In this document: positions 1 through 7,213 of the stretch, in pieces
How positions within the stretch are numbered: the stretch's first letter is position 1
Layout: each line of letters opens with the position of its first letter
Assembly: GCA_964641965.1 (NCBI GenBank)
Contig: CAZXLD010000056.1
Span: forward strand, 1 to 29,183
DNA length: 29,183 nt
Source of the DNA: JAJDFU01 sp964641965
GTDB taxonomy: Bacteria > Bacteroidota > Bacteroidia > Chitinophagales > Saprospiraceae
Direction of reading: 5' to 3'
The notes under the pieces: generated by a model
Databases searched by the model: none
Told to the model about the DNA's origin: nothing
The model's input: the letters and a program-made list of their open reading frames with translations, nothing else
Translations under genes and position numbers: made by a program

Positions 1-53
1 GAGTGGCAAATGGCAGATGGTATACGTCCCTGATATAGGTTGTCCGTCCACCG

Positions 54-251
54 TGCATCGTCCATCGAGCATCGTGCCCTTTGGCGCCAGCATCGCGAAG
101 CGAGCATCCAGTATCGAGTAGCCAGTATCCAGCTACAAGGATCACGCCTTCAGGCGTTAGTTAGGCGCTAGCATCGCACAGTGAGCATCGACGAAGCAAG
201 CTTATCAGGATTTCGCTACGCTCAACATCGAGTATCCAGCACCGCGCATCA
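54..251. repeat. degenerate short-repeat tract (GCATCGAG / GTATCCAG type)
   Basis: About 200 bases built from imperfect copies of an 8-11 base unit, with variants such as GCATCG, GAGCATCG, GAGTATCCAG and CCAGTATC. Copies cluster near 54-75, 88-131, 172-190 and 225-250. The tract also holds a small perfect hairpin, ACGCCT-tc-AGGCGT (about 147-160), and a pair of near-inverse segments, GCGAAGCGAGC (about 96-106) and TTCGCTACGCTC (about 213-224). No reading frame of note crosses it. It lies just downstream of the exonuclease stop codon, so it may contribute to 3'-end formation for the minus-strand operon. Unit spacing is irregular and the units diverge, so it is not a CRISPR array or a clean tandem repeat. 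Function unknown. Confidence 0.6.
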
Positions 252-256
252 ACCAC

Positions 257-802
257 CTACACCTGCCATTCATCCAGGTATTTGACAAAAATTTTGGCCA
301 AATTTTCGGCATCAGAAATGCCCCGGTGATGAATGCCCGTGAATTCAAAGCCCTCCCGTTCCACTGCATTTTTCAAGCCCACCGGACGTCGCAATCGACG
401 AATTTCCTGGTATTGCCGCTTTATATTTAAATGAGTGCCCAGCCACTCTTCCTCCAGCTGATGAAGACGGCAATCTTGTTCCAATTGCTTTTTGTCAAAA
501 GCCCCCCAGGAACAAAAAGCCACCTGGGTCCCATCCCAAAGTCCAAGCCAGTCCTGAAATAATTCAATAACCTCCGGAAAATCAGAGGCCCGGTCAACAT
601 CTTCCTGGCGAATGGTGGTTAGCTCCTTGCAATAAGGAGAAAGAAAAGGATGAATACTGGGCCGGATAAACCGATTAAATGCCCCGGTAACCTCACCGTA
701 TGGATTGACTTTTACCGCACCGATCTCTATGGTCTCTCGTTCTTGGTCCCATCGCCTGTCGGGCCAACAGGTAGCCTCCAGGTCAAACACTATAAAATCC
801 AC
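257..802 (-). CDS. DEDDh-family 3'-5' exonuclease (KapD/ERI-1-like)
   Basis: A 181-residue single-domain protein of the DEDDh exonuclease superfamily, which removes nucleotides from 3' ends of RNA or DNA with two metal ions. The motifs are visible in order: ExoI FDLEAT at residues 6-11 (acidic D7 and E9), ExoII SWGAFDKKQLEQD with D103, and ExoIII with H159 and D164 spaced HxxxxD as the DEDDh type requires. The family includes KapD and eukaryotic ERI-1/3'hExo, and the closest functional guess is RNA trimming, but the substrate cannot be read from sequence. It is the last gene of a minus-strand run, starting 17 bases after the channel gene stop. DnaQ (polymerase III epsilon) is an alternative family name, but the short, stand-alone form fits the KapD-like group better. 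Confidence 0.85.
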   Translation of the reverse strand: MDFIVFDLEATCWPDRRWDQERETIEIGAVKVNPYGEVTGAFNRFIRPSIHPFLSPYCKELTTIRQEDVDRASDFPEVIELFQDWLGLWDGTQVAFCSWGAFDKKQLEQDCRLHQLEEEWLGTHLNIKRQYQEIRRLRRPVGLKNAVEREGFEFTGIHHRGISDAENLAKIFVKYLDEWQV

Positions 803-819
803 GACTACAAGGTTTTCGA

Positions 820-1605
820 TCAGGAACTTACTCGATCTTTTGCAACCAGCTCCTTAAGTTCTTCAATCTGGGTTTTTAGCTCTTCCATCTTTTCCTCAAG
901 ATTAGCATTATTGTCGATCGTCATCTCGTCAACGAATACGGCATTTGCTAAAGACATCCCAAAAATACCACCTACCAGCACAATTATCCCCACATAAAAA
1001 CGGGCAGCATACATCAAATAGACGTTAGAAGATTGAAGTGCTACCGCTTCAGAAATATCATTCCAACCCTCTATGGTAAACAACTGGAAAATAGAATAGG
1101 CCGAAATAAGCGGGTCGCCAAAGTATTCCGGCACCTGATCTCCGTATAAATGGCAAGATAAAATAGCAAGCAAGAAATTGAGTACCAGCAAAGTCAGAAT
1201 TACAAACACCGAAGCGCGCAATGCCCTTCCCAAGCCCACGATTATTTTTGACAAATGGGGAATGAATCGCAAAAACCGAACCAAACGAAACAAGCGAAAC
1301 AGCCGGAGCAAAAGCAATGCTGAGGTATCCGGTAGCGGGACAAAGTGAATGGCCAGCGATGGCAAGCTCAACATCACCACCACAAAATCAAATCTGTTCC
1401 AACGACTAGAGAAATAGCCCCTGGCCCCATAAAAACGGATCTTGACTATAGCCTCGATCAAAAATAAACAAATGAAAAATTCATCTGCCAGGATCAACCC
1501 CCAATTATCCTCCAATCCCGGGAACGAAAGAAGGAAAATCACAATGGCATTGACCACAATGGCTGCCATCATTTTTTTTTCGCTTAAAAAGAAATCTTTA
1601 AGCAT
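820..1605 (-). CDS. single-domain voltage-gated cation channel (NaChBac/BacNav-like fold, Ca-channel-like filter)
   Basis: A 261-residue six-helix ion channel subunit that should assemble as a tetramer in the inner membrane. The S4 voltage sensor is clear, with Arg at 101, 104, 107, 110 and 113, every third residue. The pore loop carries TIEGWND at 177-183. BacNav channels have TLESW-type filters. A Gly after the filter Glu and an Asp at the end resemble domain I of animal Cav channels and, from memory, the bacterial calcium channel CavMr, so calcium permeation is a real possibility (inference). After S6 the tail (about 234-255, NLEEKMEELKTQIEEL and following) is a heptad-like coiled coil, as in the tetramerising tails of BacNav proteins. 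The gene lies 15 bases after the acyltransferase stop, within the engB operon. Confidence 0.88.
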   Translation of the reverse strand: MLKDFFLSEKKMMAAIVVNAIVIFLLSFPGLEDNWGLILADEFFICLFLIEAIVKIRFYGARGYFSSRWNRFDFVVVMLSLPSLAIHFVPLPDTSALLLLRLFRLFRLVRFLRFIPHLSKIIVGLGRALRASVFVILTLLVLNFLLAILSCHLYGDQVPEYFGDPLISAYSIFQLFTIEGWNDISEAVALQSSNVYLMYAARFYVGIIVLVGGIFGMSLANAVFVDEMTIDNNANLEEKMEELKTQIEELKELVAKDRVSS

Positions 1606-1620
1606 GGGTCAATATTCTGA

Positions 1621-3339
1621 TTATGCACCTGTTGTGGTAACAGGTTCCATCATGGGTTTTTGTGCGTTTGGCGCTTCGATCGGTTTGTCCAGATCGTAAT
1701 GTGCCAATCGATTGTGATAATAGAACAACAACTTGAAGTTATCACTTACGATCTTTTTCTTCCGATCAATTCTCAAGGGTTGATTGACGTGAAAATTACC
1801 GAGCCGAGCAATTCCGTCCTGTACCAGATCTTCTACATTTCCATGAATCTTTTCAGCCAACTTCACCGCTCCTTTTTGCTCCATTTGAATCAGGCGAGCT
1901 TGAAGGTTTTCGATCAAATCATACAATAACTTTCGATCAAAATGATATTCATCACTCGGCAATCGTAATAATCCGAACAAATCCAATTTTGGATTCGCAC
2001 GCTTCAATAGCTCGAATGCAGCAAAGGCTACCAAATGGCTGGTCAGCACAATGTTATCTGCAAAGTACCGTTCGACAATCTTGTCTGCCAGCAATTGGGT
2101 ATACTGAAATTCCCGCTGCAAGTCCTTATTTACGGCATCTCCCGATTTGAAGTAGGCAGCCACATCAATTTGATTGCCGTACTGATCAAAACTATTGCCC
2201 TCCACATCTACCGGATGTCCGAGTACATCCAATGGCTGACCAAAAGAAAGCCGGATCTCACTTCCCTGTGAGAAGAGCTTCCACAAAAACTTGGTGGTCT
2301 TTCGGATACTGTAAGACTCATCTTTACCATGATAATGCTCTTTCCCTTCGCGCTTTAGGTATTGATCGACAAGCGACTGAGCCTCAAGGATAAAATGATA
2401 ACTAAGCACAAGCGGCACTAGAAACACCTTCTTGTCCGCTCCTCGCTGGGCCAGCGCACGCTGGGCTTCAACTGCCGTTCCCAGCAAGCCCAATTTTAGC
2501 TTGTCTTCAAGCGCTCCGGATCTGGAACGAGTTCCTCCCGGGAAAAAAAGAGAATTGGTGCCCCGCTGGATTGACAAGTTGGACATTCCCTTTAGCGTTT
2601 CCAGATAAATCGGATTCTTCTTTCGACGATCGACCCGATAAGCTCCCAGGCGATTCATAAAATAGGCTACGTAACCGGTATTGAATAAGTTTAATCCGGC
2701 TCCGTAGGCAAAAGAAGGGAGCCCGGCAAAGGTATCTACGGCATAACCAATGAGAATAGAGTCCAGGTTGCTGAAATGGGTAGGCACCATAACTACCGTA
2801 CCCTTCTTAAAAAGAGATCGAACCGTTTCCACCTGCCCCTCCACTAAAAGATGTCTGGACAATTTTCGCTTCCCCTTGTTGTAGTAAAGGGCCGGGAGTG
2901 CCAATCGGGCAAAAAGTTGGTGAAAGAAAAAAGTAAGAAACCGTCGGGCAAATAAAAAAGTCTTTATTCTAAAAGTACCCACGATCTCTTCCGCATATCG
3001 TCGGACAATGGTTTCCAGTAACTCTTTATTGTTTGCTCGGGCTTGTTCTGCGGGCGTATCCAGGGAAAAAGCAACTAATTGTTTCTGGATTTTTTTCCAG
3101 AATTGACGTTCATTCGGAGGATCAACCTTCCAGGGTTCTTCCTTGATGCGAATCTGTTCCATGTAGATAGTCCGAGCAATCAGATCAGTGACATCCGAAA
3201 CTGATTTACTGAGCAGCCGATCCACCGTAAAATCCACTATCTCATTGACAAAGGCCTTCCGGTTTTCACTGAGTTTGTAAATAGGCCAATCGGAGATATC
3301 CGGCAGGATATGAGGATATATTCTTCTTTCGTCGGACAT
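1621..3339 (-). CDS. glycerophosphate acyltransferase (PlsB/PlsC superfamily)
   Basis: A 572-residue acyltransferase of glycerolipid synthesis, probably membrane-associated, that would transfer an acyl group to glycerol-3-phosphate or lysophosphatidate. Motif I is PTHFSNLD with the catalytic H188 and D193 (HX4D). Motif II-like GAYRVDRR lies at about 232-239, and motif III FFPGGTRSRSG at about 265-275. Motif III has Gly where PlsC enzymes usually have Glu (FPEGT). The length and the large regions on both sides of the core are nearer to PlsB-like proteins than to the roughly 240-residue PlsC. I chose the ATG at 3339, four bases after the engB stop, because the longer frame opens only with a TTG inside engB. 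Its place between engB and the channel gene suggests co-transcription. The exact acceptor substrate is not determined. Confidence 0.85.
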   Translation of the reverse strand: MSDERRIYPHILPDISDWPIYKLSENRKAFVNEIVDFTVDRLLSKSVSDVTDLIARTIYMEQIRIKEEPWKVDPPNERQFWKKIQKQLVAFSLDTPAEQARANNKELLETIVRRYAEEIVGTFRIKTFLFARRFLTFFFHQLFARLALPALYYNKGKRKLSRHLLVEGQVETVRSLFKKGTVVMVPTHFSNLDSILIGYAVDTFAGLPSFAYGAGLNLFNTGYVAYFMNRLGAYRVDRRKKNPIYLETLKGMSNLSIQRGTNSLFFPGGTRSRSGALEDKLKLGLLGTAVEAQRALAQRGADKKVFLVPLVLSYHFILEAQSLVDQYLKREGKEHYHGKDESYSIRKTTKFLWKLFSQGSEIRLSFGQPLDVLGHPVDVEGNSFDQYGNQIDVAAYFKSGDAVNKDLQREFQYTQLLADKIVERYFADNIVLTSHLVAFAAFELLKRANPKLDLFGLLRLPSDEYHFDRKLLYDLIENLQARLIQMEQKGAVKLAEKIHGNVEDLVQDGIARLGNFHVNQPLRIDRKKKIVSDNFKLLFYYHNRLAHYDLDKPIEAPNAQKPMMEPVTTTGA

Positions 3340-3343
3340 AAAT

Positions 3344-3955
3344 TTATTCGCTTTCTTCCAACACTTGTTGATTGACATTATCAATGAAGGCTAATATTGC
3401 TTCTCTTCCAGCCCCGGAAGCTGCTGAAGTGCTAAACTCTTGGGGCAACGCTGTCCAATACTCGAGTAATGCGGTGCGAATAGCCTCCAGATTCGCAGTC
3501 AAAACAACCGGTTTTACACGATCTGTCTTTGTGTAGGCAATCACAAATGGGAGATGCATCTCACCCAACCAGTTTACAAATTGCACATCTATAGGTTGAG
3601 GTGGAATATTCGAATCAATCAGGACAAAGGTGCAGCACAAGGATTCTCGCTTGACCAAATAATCCTGGATCATCTTTTCCCATTGTTTCCGCTTTGCTTT
3701 TGAAACCTTGGCATACCCATAGCCTGGTAAATCAACCAAGAACCAGGTATGGTCAATCAAAAAATAATTGATCAATTGGGTTTTTCCCGGTTTTTTAGAT
3801 GTACGCGCCAGATCTTTTCGCCCCATGATCATATTGATCAAGGAAGATTTTCCAACATTAGACCGGCCGATAAAAGCGAATTCAGGCCGAGTATCTGTAG
3901 GACATTGTCCCACCGCCGGATAGCTTCCCCTGAATATGGCTTTATGTACCTCCAT
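3344..3955 (-). CDS. engB: ribosome-biogenesis GTPase EngB (YihA/YsxC)
   Basis: A 203-residue GTPase of the TrmE-Era-EngA-EngB group, required in many bacteria for late assembly of the large ribosomal subunit. All the G motifs are present: G1 GRSNVGKS (30-37), a G2 region TSKKPGKTQ, G3 DLPG (75-78), G4 TKTD (142-145) and G5 SAAS (177-180). Length is normal for the family. It is the first gene of a tight minus-strand run (gaps of 4, 15 and 17 bases), so its promoter probably drives the acyltransferase, the channel and the exonuclease as well. Nothing is missing from the active site. Confidence 0.96.
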   Translation of the reverse strand: MEVHKAIFRGSYPAVGQCPTDTRPEFAFIGRSNVGKSSLINMIMGRKDLARTSKKPGKTQLINYFLIDHTWFLVDLPGYGYAKVSKAKRKQWEKMIQDYLVKRESLCCTFVLIDSNIPPQPIDVQFVNWLGEMHLPFVIAYTKTDRVKPVVLTANLEAIRTALLEYWTALPQEFSTSAASGAGREAILAFIDNVNQQVLEESE

Positions 3956-3979
3956 GAATTGCTAAGTTAATCCAAAAAA

Positions 3980-4009
3980 CAAAGCGTAGGCAAGGTGCCT
4001 TCTAGCCAA
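3980..4009 (-). promoter_or_regulatory. possible Bacteroidota-type promoter for the engB operon
   Basis: Read on the minus strand, a TTG (4007-4009) is followed after 18 bases by TACGCTTTG (3980-3988). The latter resembles the Bacteroidota -7 element TAnnTTTG with one extra base between TA and TTTG. The site lies 25 bases upstream of the engB ATG. The extra base makes this a weak match. Confidence 0.3.
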
Positions 4010-4140
4010 CACCTGACCGTATCTGTATTCCCTTATCCCCGATTAACGGTTCCCCTACCCCTTTAAAATCTGATCGGAGGGGCGTAGAATTTGAACTTTG
4101 TCCGTCTCGATTTGTCCATTTTCGTAATAAAATTCGCAAC

Positions 4141-4803
4141 ATGCTTGTAAAAGCAAAAGCTGGCCTATTACTAGCTTTATTCACCTTTCTTATTCCTGGC
4201 CGAGGTTTAACCCAATTGGACTTTGGAATCAAGGCAGGAATGAGCACGTCGAGCGTAGCATCCCTCACGAGGGATTTTTCCCAGGATACAGCCAGTAATT
4301 TTCTACGGATGACACTAGATCGAGTCAACCTCGGTTTCCAGGGCGGAGGATTCCTGCGTTGGGATATCGGGGTTTTAATCGTACAGCCAGAGATCATCTT
4401 TGATTACTTTTCAGCTTCTTATTCCGTAGACAGCCTCAGCACTGCAGGAGAGCCTACCAGTCCTATTTTATCCGGTGCGCAGGAATCCTACTTTTCCCTG
4501 GATCTTCCCTTGATCTTGGCGCTCAAATTTGGTCCTATCCGGTTGGGAGGAGGAATGGAAGGCAGACTCCATCTGTTCTCCGATTCCGACCTGGCATCCC
4601 TGGATTTTTACAATACCGACTTTCGATCATGGAGCTGGGGATGGGAAGCAGGTTTGGGGATAGACATCTGGAAACTAACTGTAGATGCGCGCTTCGAAGG
4701 AAGCCTCGAAGCGATTGGCAGTCACCAACTTCTGTATGAACAGCCCGGTGACTTTTCTGTTGGGCTGCGCCGTTTTCTATTGCAGTTGGGTTTTCGCTTT
4801 TAG
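4141..4803 (+). CDS. outer-membrane beta-barrel protein (PorT/OMP_b-brl type)
   Basis: A 220-residue exported protein. An N-terminal signal peptide (residues 1 to about 24, hydrophobic core LLLALFTFLIPG) is followed by alternating hydrophobic/polar strands rich in Gly and aromatic residues, such as FGIKAGMS, VNLGFQGGGFLRW and WGWEAGLGIDIW. It ends in LLQLGFRF, and a C-terminal Phe is typical of BAM-inserted barrels. The pattern fits the small 8-10 strand outer-membrane barrels common in Bacteroidota (OMP_b-brl/PorT-like). Function cannot be read beyond that. It is divergent from engB across 185 bases and is followed 174 bases later by the ECF sigma factor operon. A regulatory link is possible but not shown. 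Confidence 0.75.
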   Translation: MLVKAKAGLLLALFTFLIPGRGLTQLDFGIKAGMSTSSVASLTRDFSQDTASNFLRMTLDRVNLGFQGGGFLRWDIGVLIVQPEIIFDYFSASYSVDSLSTAGEPTSPILSGAQESYFSLDLPLILALKFGPIRLGGGMEGRLHLFSDSDLASLDFYNTDFRSWSWGWEAGLGIDIWKLTVDARFEGSLEAIGSHQLLYEQPGDFSVGLRRFLLQLGFRF

Positions 4804-4977
4804 CCGATTTGCCTGCTGAAGACGGTCTGCATTCGATCAATACCCATCCAATATCAAGCGGTCTTACTACTTTTACATCACCAGTTGGAAATTAGGCATA
4901 CAACCTTTTGAACCGAATCTTTCCTCTTTATACTAGGTTCATCAATACGGTGCTACATGCCTGCAGGCGGTTTTAGC

Positions 4978-5493
4978 ATGACTGAAGAAGAGTTGATCCA
5001 AGGCTGTTTGAACGAGAACCGGGTAGCGCAGAAAGCACTATACGATCGATATAGCAAAGCTATGTTCACTACGGTATATCGGATGTCCGGCGATTTTGAA
5101 TTGGCTCAGGATATACTCCAGGAAGCCTTTGTTAAGGTCTTTACGCATCTCTCTTCCTTTCGAAGAGAATCCACACTTGGAGCCTGGATCAAAACGATTG
5201 TGGTACGTACAGCGTTAAGCAAGTTGAAACGGAGACCTCAATTTGAGCCTTTTGAAAACCACTTTGCCAATGAGGTTGTAGACTGGGGGGATTACTTGCA
5301 GGCGGAATACCTTGAAAAGGCAATCCTTTCCTTACCGGATGGCTATCGTTCTGTATTTGTGTTGATTGAAATTGAAGGATATGCGCATAAAGAAGTAGCC
5401 GAAATGCTCGGGATTTCCGTGGGTACTTCCAAATCGCAACTGTATTACGCCAAGAAAAGACTTCAGGAAAAATTAAAAGCTTACGTCCAATAA
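4978..5493 (+). CDS. ECF-type RNA polymerase sigma-70 factor
   Basis: A 171-residue two-domain extracytoplasmic-function sigma factor. Region 2 spans about YSKAMFTTVYRMSGDFELAQ through AWIKTIVVRTALSKLKR. Region 4 is the C-terminal helix-turn-helix around LPDGYRSVFVLIEIEGYAHK, EVAEMLGISVGTSKSQLYYA and KKRLQEKL. There is no region 1.1 or 3. I prefer the ATG at 4978 (MTEEELIQGCL) over the in-frame ATG at 4957, because the seven extra residues are unlike the usual start of the family. The stop codon shares a base with the start of the next gene, an anti-sigma-like membrane protein, so expression is probably coupled. It would activate envelope or surface genes, and often its own operon. Confidence 0.92.
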   Translation: MTEEELIQGCLNENRVAQKALYDRYSKAMFTTVYRMSGDFELAQDILQEAFVKVFTHLSSFRRESTLGAWIKTIVVRTALSKLKRRPQFEPFENHFANEVVDWGDYLQAEYLEKAILSLPDGYRSVFVLIEIEGYAHKEVAEMLGISVGTSKSQLYYAKKRLQEKLKAYVQ

Positions 5494-6128
5494 TGAAAGA
5501 GGAGAATCGGCAACAACTGGAACAAGCATTGCGACAATTACCTGTCTACCAACCCGGGGAACAATTGTGGTCTGAAATTGACTTGAAGCTTTCCCTAGCC
5601 CGGGAACAACGAAAATTGAAAGAAGCAGTTCAGCAGTTGCCCGTGTATGCCCCTCCTTCATCTGTTTGGACTCAAATCGCCAGCCAATTGCCGGGGGCAC
5701 CTCAGCCGGGGCGAGTCATTCAGCTTGCGCAGCGTTCCTGGGTGCGGGTAGCTGCTGTTGTACTTTTTATTTTCGGTGGATATTACATTTGGCAAAATGC
5801 TCAAAATACCTCGGGCGAAATCGTTCGGGTTACATTGGTTGCTGAACCTGTGGCAGATTTAAATGTATTCACGGCATCGGATCCCTTTGAGGAAGAAGAT
5901 GAAAATCTTATTCAGGAAGCGGTGCAATTGTTTTCAAACAGTTACTTGGCTAAAAGCCAGAACCAGTACGATGTGCTGATGTCCGAATGGGAAGAACTAA
6001 GTGCAGCCCGGACTAGTATAAAAGAGGCCCTTAGCTTGTATGGAAAAGACCCTGGTTTGATCCAGGAATTGAAAGATATTGAACTGGCACGGTCTGAACT
6101 GATTCGAAAAATGTCAAAATGGATCTGA
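5493..6128 (+). CDS. single-pass membrane anti-sigma-like protein with duplicated N-terminal motif
   Basis: A 211-residue protein whose ATG overlaps the sigma factor stop (TAATG), the usual arrangement for an anti-sigma partner. It has one membrane segment at about 83-100 (WVRVAAVVLFIFGGYYIW), a cytosolic N-terminal region and an acidic, helical periplasmic C-terminal part (about 130-211). I see no zinc anti-sigma HxxxCxxC motif. The N-terminal region carries two copies of a 22-residue unit at 12-33 and 45-66, sharing QLPVYxP, then W and I at matched positions. The anti-sigma role is inferred from position and topology, not from a recognised domain. Confidence 0.7.
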   Translation: MKEENRQQLEQALRQLPVYQPGEQLWSEIDLKLSLAREQRKLKEAVQQLPVYAPPSSVWTQIASQLPGAPQPGRVIQLAQRSWVRVAAVVLFIFGGYYIWQNAQNTSGEIVRVTLVAEPVADLNVFTASDPFEEEDENLIQEAVQLFSNSYLAKSQNQYDVLMSEWEELSAARTSIKEALSLYGKDPGLIQELKDIELARSELIRKMSKWI

Positions 6129-6150
6129 TGCCGGTTGGAACCTTGGTGAA

Positions 6151-7062
6151 ATGAAAGTTACGCTGTCAGCTTTTCTTGTATTCGTTGGGATTCTTGCGCT
6201 CCAGGCGCAGGATAGCCTCTACACGGCTTCCAAAACCTTCGAAAAAACCTATCCCTACACGGTTGGCAAATCCTCCGTTAATATTGAAGGGCAAAAAGCA
6301 GAGGTGTTTATAGATACCTGGGAGCAGGATGCGATCCTGGTAGAGATCACGCTGGAAAGCAGGCATCCGGATCGTCAGCGAGCAGAACAAGGCCTTGACC
6401 GGATATCTTACAAGACCGAGCAGGTTCAGGAGAAGGTTTACTTGCGGAACTTTGCTGAAAAACAAAAAGGTCAGGCCGACCAAGGACCAATACTGGGGGT
6501 GCGCTATCTAATTCGACTTCCGAAAGAATGCCCGGTTTATGTTAAAAACCATTTCGGTAAAGCCCAAATCAACGACTTGGAAGGAGAAGTAACGGTGAAT
6601 GGGGAGTTCACGGATATTGGTTTGGAGAATATTAAAGGCCGAATTGATGTGATTACTCGATTTGGCGACCTGGAAGCCAATTTTATCGATGGGAATATGC
6701 TTGTTAATGCGCGAAGGTCTGATATCCTGTTGAACGAACTGAAAGGTACCTTCGATCTGAAAACCCAATACAGCACTATTCGGGTTTTTAGCGACCCCAA
6801 TTTAATTCGGCTAAATATCGAAGCCCTTCGTTCTGACGTATTTCTTTATAGTGCTCAGCCTGAGATTTTTGCTTATGACATCACGGCATCCAATGCTAAT
6901 GTGAACACTCCGGATTGGATGTCTTTCAAAACCCGAAATGAATCCGGCAACATGCACAAACAGTTCACTCCGCAGAACGAGATTTACGCCAATATCACTG
7001 TTCAAATCAATTTCGGAGATTTGATCGTGGAAAAGATCATCAAGGGGGGCAAAAATAAGTAA
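6151..7062 (+). CDS. secreted DUF4097-like (putative adhesin/beta-helix) protein
   Basis: A 303-residue exported protein with signal peptide MKVTLSAFLVFVGILALQAQ, probably cleaved near residue 20. The middle (about 125-245) consists of short beta-strand repeats, with segments such as VTVNGEFTDIGLENIKGRID, VITRFGDLEANFIDGNMLVN and FDLKTQYSTIRV. These alternate small polar turns with hydrophobic strands in the manner of DUF4097/DUF2807 (head-GIN) right-handed beta-helix proteins. There is no lipobox. It is the third gene of the sigma/anti-sigma operon, 22 bases downstream, so it is likely a periplasmic or surface product under that sigma factor, or part of its sensing circuit. The biochemical role is unknown. 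Confidence 0.65.
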   Translation: MKVTLSAFLVFVGILALQAQDSLYTASKTFEKTYPYTVGKSSVNIEGQKAEVFIDTWEQDAILVEITLESRHPDRQRAEQGLDRISYKTEQVQEKVYLRNFAEKQKGQADQGPILGVRYLIRLPKECPVYVKNHFGKAQINDLEGEVTVNGEFTDIGLENIKGRIDVITRFGDLEANFIDGNMLVNARRSDILLNELKGTFDLKTQYSTIRVFSDPNLIRLNIEALRSDVFLYSAQPEIFAYDITASNANVNTPDWMSFKTRNESGNMHKQFTPQNEIYANITVQINFGDLIVEKIIKGGKNK

Positions 7063-7213
7063 CCCCTACCCTTCGCTACCGGTTTCCCCGTAAGCCTCCT
7101 GTCCATTTGCCAAGGCACTCGAACTTGTGCATTATACAGTATGCCATCATTTTGCTAATCTTGCACAGCTTTTCCTAACTACACCATCAATAATAAAACT
7201 GTTTCACCTGCAC

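Noticed and set aside
54..251. CRISPR-like or tandem-repeat array
   Set aside because: Units are short, divergent and irregularly spaced; there are no constant repeats, uniform spacers or cas genes.
4002..4397. 131-residue minus-strand frame
   Set aside because: It is antisense to the outer-membrane barrel gene, and its Arg/Pro-rich composition is typical of a shadow frame.
7156..7163. TAATCTTG as a -7 promoter element for bshC
   Set aside because: There is no TTTG-like -33 element at a suitable distance upstream, so the match is probably chance.
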